This document shows, piece after piece, positions 12,489 through 22,800 of a stretch of DNA of 64,000 nucleotides (positions are counted from its first letter, which is position 1; every line of letters begins with the position of its first letter). The translations under genes were made by a program, and so were the position numbers. Where the stretch lies: assembly GCA_950295325.1 (NCBI GenBank), contig OX485804.1, positions 13,080,001 through 13,144,000 on the forward strand, read 5' to 3'. This DNA comes from Polytrichum commune (taxonomy: Eukaryota; Streptophyta; Polytrichopsida; Polytrichales; Polytrichaceae). The notes beneath the pieces were generated by a model. It saw only the letters and a list, made by a program, of their open reading frames with translations, was not told the origin of the DNA and did not search any database.

Positions 12489-13445
12489 TGATAATGATGA
12501 TGCATACCTTAGTTTTGTGGCATCATGGGTTTAGAGCACAATTTCACTACCAATTGTATAACAAAGAATCCGATCAGTTAGAATTTGAGCCAATTTTTTA
12601 GGCCATGATTCGATGCCATCCAACACCATACAGATGCAGATGCAGGGAAAGGTCCAGGAAATGAAGTATAATTTGTAGTTTCTAGCTTTCTGCCTCCTGG
12701 CTCCATATAAATTTCAGGGTCAGTAACCTGCACCATCATGGCTATGGAGTGCGCGCAGTCTAGAAAAACCAACTCAGAAAATTGAAATCATCAGACTTTT
12801 TTCATCATGCCTGCCAATGCAGTGATAAATTGTCAGATGCGTGACCAACCACACAAATGATGGGCATTCAGAAAGGCTTGAAGCTTCTCGAAGAAAAGAA
12901 TGTTCATTTCAGTATTTCATTTCTACTGATGTGCAAAAAAGGTGTGGAGCTGTGCTTTGTACAATGAAACATTGGTTATACATTGTTCTAGAAAAATCAT
13001 TCTTTTGGGTGAAATTCATATTCCTTTGGAACCTTCAACTTCATAGAGAATTGCAGGAGATGTTCTTGAGGTGTGGATAGCCTATCTTTCAGTAGGAGCT
13101 TGAAGCTACATTGTTGATACTAATTCAGCAGTGCAACTCAGGTCAAAGAATTTCACAGCGATTTTGGTTAGGACTGATGAATCTAAGCAAAGTTGGAATA
13201 GCTCTTTGTACACATTTTCTAAAGTTGATGTTTCTAAGTTGGACCTATCCTTCATCGGTGCATAACACCTTTGATTATCAGTTGGAGGGAGGAATCCAGG
13301 TCACAGACTACATGACAATATGGTAGCACAATTGGAGTCCGCTGACATATGACCACAATGGGGCTTGGAAATTACTAATTTAAATGTTGTAAGAAATTAA
13401 GATATGATTCGAATATTTCAAAATGTCAATGTAGTTCAAGAAGCT
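12489..13445. other. 3' flank of the PKG-type gene; nothing further recognised
   Basis: Presumed 3' untranslated region followed by intergenic AT-rich sequence. The short open frames here have no recognisable protein signature and stop frequently. No RNA gene or repeat was recognised. Confidence 0.4.
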
Positions 13446-13778
13446 TCACTAAATATGATATTTAGTGTCACCAATTCTAAATGTCTTGCTCAATACTAAG
13501 TGTAAACCATGATGTAGTGTCACCAACACTAGATGTTAACCCAACATTACTTGTCATTCGTTGTAAATTTTGGAGGGATTGTAGATTTACAGTGTTGCAA
13601 TTATTGTCACTTACCAAGTGATTTTGCATCCAAATTTCAATCATCCATGACAATATTTTATCACAAGTTGCTGACAAGAGAAGGTAGGATACTTCTTTAA
13701 TTATTCATAAGAAGTGTCTGAAAAGTTACCATGGTGACATAAAATACCATATGACACTAAATATCATATTAAGTGTAC
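13446..13778. mobile_element. MITE of the ACTAAATAT terminal-repeat family, diverged copy
   Basis: The ends are inverted copies of a terminus containing ACTAAATATGATATTTAGTG. Two better-preserved relatives lie at 40043-40347 and 49093-49420. Inside are scattered short copies of the same CTAAATxTxA motif. No coding capacity. The ends are eroded and a target duplication cannot be assigned. Confidence 0.6.
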
Positions 13779-14269
13779 CTTTTAGAATTGTGATAAATGA
13801 TATATAAATTGGATCACTCTAGTATGGCCTTGTTATCAGCACTCCCAACTATATTGATGGATTGTTCGTTAGATCGAAATGGGAATTGTCTCATCCAACT
13901 AGCAATTTCAATACATATGTTGTCATTTCAAGTTTCAATTCAGGTTGAGATGCAAATTGTTGTAAGGAATCAAAGTGAAGATCTCATGCCTCTTTAAGTG
14001 ATCTCATAAGCTCCCCAAATGTGTTAACATTTCGATCTAGAATGAAATGTGTAAATTTTGCTCACATAGTCCAATCTCATCAAAAGATCCACACACCTCA
14101 ACCTAAGGTAGTGAGCCCTTGTTGGGTTCCTTATTGATTGGGACTCCTCTAGGTATTTCAACGGTATGTAGTTTGGTGTGGCTCCGAAAATGGATATCAA
14201 ATACACATGCGGGCTACTTTCTCCATAATGTTTAGAGCTCATATGAATGTCTTATTCATTAATAGAGTC

Positions 14270-14470
14270 AGGATTCTTGTGCTCATTAAATTGTGCCCAT
14301 ATAACTACCTCCAATTATGTTGACTATTGAGCTTAGAATGGTTAATATGTTTCAAGCATGTAGGCGTGTCTCTTTCAAAATCACTTTTTTTTCTATGTCC
14401 ATTCTTAGATCAAACCTAACCACATAGCAATCCAATATAGATCATGGAAGGGTTGCATACCTTGTAAGGA
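14270..14470. repeat. Dispersed repeat shared with 28390-28590
   Basis: The landmarks CAATTATGTT, CTATTGAGC, TAGAATGGTTAA, TGTCTCTT and TTCTTAGATC occur in the same order and at similar spacing in both places. The copies are diverged. No protein or terminal repeat was recognised. This may be debris of a larger transposon. Confidence 0.5.
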
Positions 14471-14512
14471 GCAAAACAACAAAAATCAACCAAATAAGGC
14501 CCATCTACCTTA

Positions 14513-15025
14513 GGGGCGGTTTACACTATGGACCAAGAGCCATGACCATGAAATTCGAAAATCTGTGATTGGAGAGTAAAGTGCTCTCGGTCCCATTTGG
14601 CTTTACACTACCTTGAAAAAAGGAGAATGACCACTAACTTTGAGGTCCCCAAAAACTACTAAAATTTGCCATTTGGATAATGTGCCATGGTCCAACGGGT
14701 TTTCCGTTGAGGCGAGGCAAAATGCTCGACTCAACGGAAATCAAGGGAGCCGTAAGGCTGAAAATCAGCCATTGGCCGAATTTTTTTTTTAATATTTGTT
14801 TTTCCCGATTTTTTTTGACGTTACTGTAGATCGTTGGGATAGAAATTAAAAAAATCAGCCCAAAGTTGTCCCGGTCCAAATCCACTTTACACTACAAGAG
14901 TGACCAAGCCACTCAAAAATCCATTTTTGATTTTTCATGGTCACGGCTCTTGGCCAAGAGCTGTGACCATGAAAATGATTTAATTTTCTTGGTCATGGCT
15001 CTTGGTCCATAGTGTAAACCGCCCC
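14513..15025. mobile_element. PIF/Harbinger-like MITE with TTA target duplication
   Basis: Inverted ends begin GGGGCGGTTTACACTATGGA and match over about 34-40 bases. They are flanked by TTA at 14510-14512 and 15026-15028. An internal palindromic segment near 14935-14975 repeats the GTCACGGCTCTTGG motif in both orientations. Length is 513 bp with no coding sequence. Its right-hand TTA directly abuts the next element. Confidence 0.85.
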
Positions 15026-15028
15026 TTA

Positions 15029-16280
15029 GGGCCGGTTCACACGGGGTCCCAAGTCCTAATTCCCAAGTCACATGAGGTCAATGTGTGCAATCTTAGCCAT
15101 CGATAGCATGGAAGTTGGGCTTTACCACTGCACATGCGGTCCCAAGTCATCAATCCCAAATATGACATGGATGCCTACATGACAACACTTTTGGGAGGTG
15201 AGGCTTGGGACTTGTGTTACGAGTTGGGTCGAGCAAAAAGCTAGACCCAACTCTCAACCCAAGCCCCGCGAATATTTTTGCATAAAATAATAACAAGAAA
15301 ACGGTAGAACTATGAGGCTTTGTCCTTTATCATGAAAGACTATAATTATAGCTTTCCACTTTGCTCATGCTAGTCCATGGCTATTTACTATACCTATACA
15401 TTTTAGGAAGCAACTATAGTCAACTAGATATATATAACTATAGTCAACATCCACATTAAATAAATGGACCAAAAATAACAAGAACAAGTAACGTTCAAGT
15501 GTGAATGCAACGTAGTTAGGAAATTTGCTCGTGAAACAGAGAAGTCAATGCATAGAGTCACTTCACACACAAGACTGAAGGCCTGTGACCATTGCAATCT
15601 AAGAGCTCTCATTGGTCGAAAGGGCGGAGACCGTCCAAGTTCACTTCACACACAAAGGTGAAGACCTAAAGGCCCAAAGAAGACTTCATGGATGAAAAGT
15701 CTACATGGGGTCCTACATGGTGGACTATGGATAAGGTTTCATGGTCTCCCGGAATTTGCGTCAGGCCCACCTCCAAGAGGTGGGTCTAACGCAAATTCCG
15801 GGAGACCATGACTTTTTTTAATATTTTTTCCAACATGAAAGATTTCAAGATAGATTGCAGGGCAGATTTCATAACAGATTTCAGGACATACAAACACCAC
15901 CAAGTAATTCTCTTAAATTGATAGAGTTTGAGACATATTATATCAAACGAAATCCTCCCCTCTTTTTCTGCCAACAAAATATACAACGGTCCCACAACAT
16001 GGTCTATTCTCACTTCACACTTTGCTTGAGGGCCCGTGTCTACATAAAACGGCTTTCCCAACACCCATGGTACGGCCTTTAGATGAGAGTCAAGGGTCCT
16101 CACCATTACAAGGTCACGGCTCTTGGCTCATGTTTGAAGTGGACCATAGTCTCTGTCCTACAGATAGAGCCAATAAAGTTCCGACTTCAATGATAATTAA
16201 CCATATTTTAGTGAATACTTGAGGCTCACAAGTTGTGGGACTTGCTAACATGAGTGGGATTTGGGAGCCCGTGTGAACAA
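15029..16280. mobile_element. Larger TTA-type element abutting the previous MITE, right end decayed
   Basis: It begins GGGCCGGTTCACACGGGGTC immediately after the TTA that ends the previous element. Near 16255-16278 an inverted counterpart (GGGAGCCCGTGTGAAC) is recognisable, but its last bases and TTA are eroded. The element carries another MITE nested inside it (15555-16145). No coding sequence is supported. Confidence 0.6.
15555..16145. mobile_element. Nested MITE related to the element at 38846-39342
   Basis: The left end (GAGTCACTTCACACACAAG) and right end (CTCATGTTTGAAGTGGACC) are inverted copies of each other and match the ends of the element at 38846-39342. The internal GTCCAAGTTCACTTCACAC and GGTCACGGCTCTTGGCTCAT blocks also match. 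ATA flanks both sides, a possible TTA-type duplication variant. The centre (15740-15810) holds a near-perfect hairpin, described under findings. Confidence 0.7.
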
Positions 16281-16895
16281 CTAACTGAACTTAAAGTCCA
16301 CCAGCCACAATCAACACCATCACCATCTTGTAGCATGAGCATGATCCACTCGGAACTTCAGCCGATGGGCTCCAATGCTGGAGGAAATGGAGCATCCACT
16401 CTCCAGACTACTTAATTCACTTCATTCAACTCTTTTATCAAGATTTGGCGTCACTGATAGACATTACACTTCCTGGGAAAAAATTATCCTGTTGCATGAT
16501 TTGCACAAGATTTGAGTGAAGGCGAGGCTTATGGTGATATTTGACTACTCTGTATTATGATTGCAATCGTGGGAGCTCTACAATTTCAGTTCAAAGTGTG
16601 GTCCAGAACAACAATCGATATGTTGACCCCATTCGAAAATTGAACATCCGCAGGTCACCCATTGCTTATCGTCCGAACACTGAAATGCAGAGCTCACCAT
16701 AGCTATGGTTCTAATCAGGTCGCCACCATAACCCACCTTCTTGATAAGCAAAAGAAAAGAATAGAGTCGGTTCGGAGGGTATGGCTCAGTGAAACGAGAA
16801 GCTGAGAAATTTGGATGTGACTTTAAGTTCTGGAAAAACAGATTGGCAGAAAGATTAATTCCCTACCCTTATTCCTGGTTCAAATTTGGCTGAGG
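16281..16895 (+). promoter_or_regulatory. Upstream region of the MutS2-type gene
   Basis: About 600 bases lie between the decayed transposon end and the MutS2-type ATG. No coding sequence, repeat or clear core promoter element was recognised. It presumably contains the promoter and 5' leader. Confidence 0.35.
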
Positions 16896-19800
16896 ATGGT
16901 ATCCATCCATTCTCCGCTCATGGCGAAGTGCTTGGTTCTTCCATTGTTTCCTCAGGCCTCGATGCCTGCTCATATTTTAAAGCGAGGGTTTAAGGGTGTT
17001 TCTGAAAATGGGTTACTCGGAAAGGGTTTAGGGTCTGGGTTTAGAGTTTTGCAAATTCCAATCCAATTGCACCATCATGGGTCCCATGGTAAGGGAAGAA
17101 TTATGAGTAAGTCTCCACAGGCTATGGAAGAATTTGGACTGGTGGAGCACAAGTCTGCAACAACTGAAACATTGGAGCTTCTGGAATGGCCTCGATTGTG
17201 TCGTGCTCTCGCTTCATTTGCTGCAACCACCTTGGGCAAGGAACAATTACATGTATGTATGTTTTTCACAATTCCTCTGTTCACATTGAGGGTCCGTATT
17301 GTTGTGGATGGCTCCCGGTCAAATGACCTGCCACCGTTTGGCTTTGGCCGTATGTGTGAATTATTTTACTATAATTTGTCATTGCTTTCTTTTGATTGCT
17401 TGGTATGGAATATGTAACTCTAAAGCTTTGGATTAACTATCTCTCTTGATGATTTTTGAATTTCCTCTGTTTACATTCTGGTTTTGTCTTATCTCCTGGT
17501 TTCGTTGTGTCAAATGTGAGGGTTTAGTATATATGCTATACAATGTTTTGTTAATTTTCTTGTTGTTATCTATGGAGAACAGTAGTAGACACTCATCAAG
17601 AAAGGGATTCATTGTTGGGAACTGATGATGAAGTTTCATCAGTAGGGGATGTCGTTGATGGTGGATTCGTCCGTGCAGGTAGATTGTTGTGGATGGCTTC
17701 TGGTCAAATGGCGTGCCGCCATTTGGCTATTGCTGTATGTGTCATTTGTTTGCTACAATTTGTGGTTTCTTTCTTTTGATCATTGCTTGATATTGAGGAT
17801 GTAACTTCTAAAGCTTTGGGTTAAACACCTCTCTTGATGATTTCTGGTTTATGGTTTACTGGTTACCTTTATCTGGAAGTGCTGTGTCGAACATCAAGAA
17901 TACAAGGATATGTTTACAATCTGCAGGTTCGTATGCCACAACAATTTTTTTAAACCTTTGTAGAAACTACAAAGGTTTTAGTCACGTTCCTTGATGTTTG
18001 AAACTGATTTGTGAGTGTCGGTGGTGGAACAGGTGCTGACAATCCCGGCAACTAAGGAGGCAAGTGAGAAATTGCTTGAATTTACAAGTGCTGGTGTTGA
18101 GCTCATCTCCCTACTCGGAGGCCCCTTTGAGTTTGGCTCCTTGCAAACAGAAGTGGTAACTTACTTCCACAATTCACTCATGCACTTTCAAATTACTTAT
18201 TATGAAAAACTCCTACCCCTCAGCACAAAATTGCTAATTATTGTCATGCTTTTAAATTGCAGGTGAAAAATAGTATAGTTCGAGCACGCAAGGGTATCAA
18301 TGTGTCAGGGCTAGAAGCACTCTCGGTTGCCTTGCTCTTGCAGATGGGGCAGTCTGTGCGCCGCTCCATCACCAATACTGTACAGGAGTTTCAGGAGAGA
18401 CAGGCTGTGCTGGAGCCTTTACTGGACATGGTGATCTCTCACAAACTTAATATAGGTGTACAATTTCCTCTATTCTTTTAAACAAGCAATGACTTGAATC
18501 ACAGTAGGAATTTAGGATGTTGAAAGTTCGGGCAATAATATGTCACTGGTTATGTCATGCCGTTGCTGAGTTGTGGAAATTTATTGCGGAACGTCAACTA
18601 TGAGATTTCCTCCTCCTGTAAAACTTTCACTCTTCTCCTCTAGCTAAAGAACATGGCTAAGGATGTATGGTTTGTGAGTGAAATTAGGGTTTTAAAATGA
18701 TTTTAAGGGAAGCAATGGACTAGTTTAAGAGCTAAGTTGTCCTGATAATTTCATCATTGGGCCAGCAATGGATATTCTTGCGCTTGCCAGGCCAAGTACA
18801 GGAAGGTAACTTAACCACTTACTACCTAAGAGTGTTATTGTTTATTTAGAAACTCTATCCTGACAGGAGAGAAACAAAACAAATAACATTTTATGATTTG
18901 ACAAAGATTCTGTGATTGCTTAGATGCAAATTCACATTGTTGTACAATTTTTTGAATTTTTTGAATTTTTTGAGCAGGTCAGTCCAGTTGTGACACATCC
19001 AGAGCTCGTGAAGGCTATATGGAACGTGGTGGATGAGGACGGGTCTGTGAAGGATAATGCTGTAAGTGTTTGTAGTCATATACTTGGTGTCCCAACTTGA
19101 TTTGGTCATACAACTTATCAGGAGTAAAATTTGTAGTTTCTGTTCCTCTTTGTATTATATGACTTGTGCACATTGGCCTTATACGGTTCTTGTGCTGACA
19201 TTCAGAGCCCAGAGCTGAGAAGAGCTCGAATTCAGCAACGTTCTATCGAGCAACGGGTAAGGCATCTTTACAGTTGGCAAGATTTCAAAAGTAGGAAGGA
19301 TGCAAACTTAACATTTTTATGTTCTGTTTCAATAGTCATTGTATTTCTGAAAAGTGTAGGTACTCAGATGTAACATCCCAATCATTTTCTTTTGTGAACT
19401 TGCTTATCCATTGAAGTATTGTGGGCGTATGAGGACTGAGACTCAAGTTGTAATATGTTGTTCTCAGCTTCAGGAGCTTCTGAACAAACTCACACGCAAT
19501 AAAGCAGGATTTGACAACCAAGCACAGGTAGTTAAAGTCTTTCAAACCTCTTTTTTTGGACAAGTTCTGTGAGTTGCAAGTCTTCAAAGTTCACTGACAA
19601 AAATGGGCGGCTTCTCTAAAACAGGATGTTGTGAATGTTGATGGACGAATGTGTTTGGTAATGACTTCTGACAACCGCACCCAAGTTCCAGGCCTTCTTT
19701 TACGAAGGTATATTTTATGCTGTTTTGGCGAGAGGAAGTCCTCTATTCTCCAATTGCCATTGTGTCCTTATCATATTTCTCCATCTTTTGATGCCATTAA

Positions 19801-22800
19801 GCTTTTGGTGGGTTTGGGAGGAAGTACGATTTATTGGATCTCAGAATCTTATGCATGACTCATATAGACTTCAACCTCACTGGAGTTCATGAGTTGAAAA
19901 TCATGATATTGGGTCATTGCAAGGCAGATTGTAATTCACGATTAAGTCCTTTTTTTTGACACTTGGGTACTTTGAGGGGTTGACTTTTTCCTTGATGGGT
20001 GTCTATGGGATATACAATCAAGTGTTTCCTTATGGTTCATTGAAATTTCACCGTCACTGACATTTCTTATTACCATTTTTTCAAAGCAGCTGAATTTATT
20101 GATGGAGTTTCTAAATGGGTTTTGTGGTGATCAGTGGCTCAGGAGCAACTGCATATGTTGAGCCAGCTGCAGCAGTTCCCTTAAATAACAAGCTTTCAGA
20201 GGCCCGCACAGATGCCCTCAAAGCTGAGTATGAAGTTCTCTCAAAATTAACGGACAAGGTGACTAAACTTGTTGTACATGCTCTAGGATCATGGTTTATA
20301 GTGAACCTGCCAGTGCATTATTGCTTTGCACCCTCATAACCTATTATCTTATCTCCGTATTAGTTTGGGGGTCCAAACTACATTTTGGTGTGATTGCTTG
20401 GATGCAATCCTGAAAGATGTTATCACTTGAGAACGTTGGCCATGTTTCTACTTGATTTTTAAAATGGGTGAAAATTAGTGATCTCATTTTGGTGCATTCA
20501 GTTACTATCTTCAGGTTTGATATGGATGTGGATGTGTGCAGCTCAGGCCATACTTGGATGATATTCAATTTTGTCTTGACATCATCATCCACCTCGACTT
20601 GGTAAATTATCCTGAAGTTAATTGATCTTTACAAAAAAATTATGCTTCTTTCTAAATAACAGTGCAGTCAACTATGTGTGCAAAACATCTATTAACTTGG
20701 CGAGATGCTCTTTGTCTCATCTTTGTTTTTGAACAAATGCAAGGTGATGGCACGCGCAAAGTTTAGCACCTGGTTAGGAGCAACAAAGCCTACCTTCATC
20801 AATGCCGACTCCCCAAAATTGGTCACATTACAGATGCTACGAGCTCGGCATCCATTACTTGTGCAACAACATCGGGAGGTGCTACGCGAAAGAAAAGCTA
20901 ACCTGAAGTCCAGATCTAGGGTACTGAGCTTTTCTACTTTATATATTCAAGTCACCTTTTTCCAAGAATGTACAATTTAGGTAAACATCTCTTGTTATTC
21001 TGAGATATTTGAGGTCTAATGCCAAATTGTAACGTACCCCCTATCAAAGCATATTAAACTCTTCACAATCACAAATTGCTAAATCAAACTTATCAAAAGA
21101 ATATGCAATAGTTTATTTATTCATCAAAGGGCTCGCCACCCAACCTAGACACACACACACGAATAAATCAAATTGTGTTCTCTTTCCCCTAAGCTACATA
21201 TTTACATAGTATCTAAGAGATACTTCTAGATGCTTTTAGTTGTCTGCAGTCTTGATTTCCATAATCCACTCACTATTTAGAAATACCCAAGCTCTAAATT
21301 TGTGTCATGGACAATATCCGTGATGGCATTGAATCAGAACTTGAGTCGACTGAGGGCGAGGGCAGGCACGACTATGGCGGCACTACAAGAAGTCGAAGCT
21401 GCGTGTGCACAAGCAGAAGCTGCAGTGAGCACCTTTGGACAAAGTTAGCTTGGACAACAGAGTTATCCTTATATTCAATTGGACTTTTTGTCAGGAGCTA
21501 GTCCCCTATGAGTTTCTATTGGTTGTTTGTATACATACTTATCAATTTACACTTATAGTGTATGCTTGGAGGTAGTATTTGAATTTGATGGAGAGCAACC
21601 AATTTTGGTTCATTGAGGACCATACCCATTTTAGCACCACTTGGCATGCCAAGACAAGTATGACCCTGAATGAATTGATATGGAATGTTCTTCCTTCAAA
21701 CCCTTACACTACCTTGAATCAAGCATGCACCAAAAACTTACTGACCATGAAAGGTGTTTTATGCAAAACAACCAACTCCCAACAAGTCCGGTTGAATTAA
21801 ATGATAACTCTTATATGCTTTTAATACTGAACACTTCGTAAATTTGTTTAAATTGATTGATTTAATTTCGTGTAATTTGGAGATAGTCAATCCTGGAAAG
21901 AGGTAAGCTTGACACAAGTTTATGTCTAGGTGGAAGAATTGGAGGAAAACGCCCCTGTGCCAATAGATCTGCGAGTGCGCTCCGAGACAAAGGTGGTAGC
22001 AATTACAGGCCCAAACACAGGAGGAAAAACTGCCACTATCAAAACTGCAGGACTAGCAGCTCTTATGGCAAAAGCAGGTGTGTTATGTAAAGTAGGAATT
22101 CTCTTATCTCTTGTTTTCGTTCTAAATATATTTAAACTGGAAGAAAAAAGCCTAAAACTGTGGGTCATTCATTTTACAGGGCTTTATGTGCTGGCAATAG
22201 AACCGGTTTTGATGCCCTGGTTTGACAAAATACTAGCAGACATAGGGGATGAGCAGTCGTTAAGCCAATCCCTCTCAACATTTTCTGGCCACTTGCACCG
22301 CATCAAGGTCATCATCATCAACCCTTTCCTTGACTTAGGGGTGTTATAAGATATATAAGATTCCTTTGTTTCTATAGCAATTAAGTCATCTCTTAACCCT
22401 GTGTAGCAATTCCCAAATTATTGAATTGGAAAGCTTTTGGGTAATGATAGAAGTGTAATAATATAATCGAATAAATATTTACATCAATGAACTTGAGATT
22501 GATGAACTGGATTATGATTTCAACCTTGCAGAGGATCAAGAAGGAGTCAACTGGAAATTCTTTGGTACTATTAGATGAGGTTAGTAGAAGCCAATCCAAT
22601 TGCAATTGCTTTCTAGAATGTAAAATTTTTAATACGACCTACTTCTGCTTTGTTTATGGAAACCCACACTATCATGATTAGTGTTGTTTCTACTCGATGT
22701 TTTTGAGTGAAGAGCCATTACTGTAATGCTTAAACAATAAAGTTGCCAAGATTTTCCAATTACTCATCAGATCTGTTTTTAATAACCCATGCGTATTTAT

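Noticed and set aside
15786-16106. 106-codon minus-strand open frame.
   Set aside because: It lies within a nested MITE, has no protein signature, and its start falls on the hairpin and terminal-repeat sequence.
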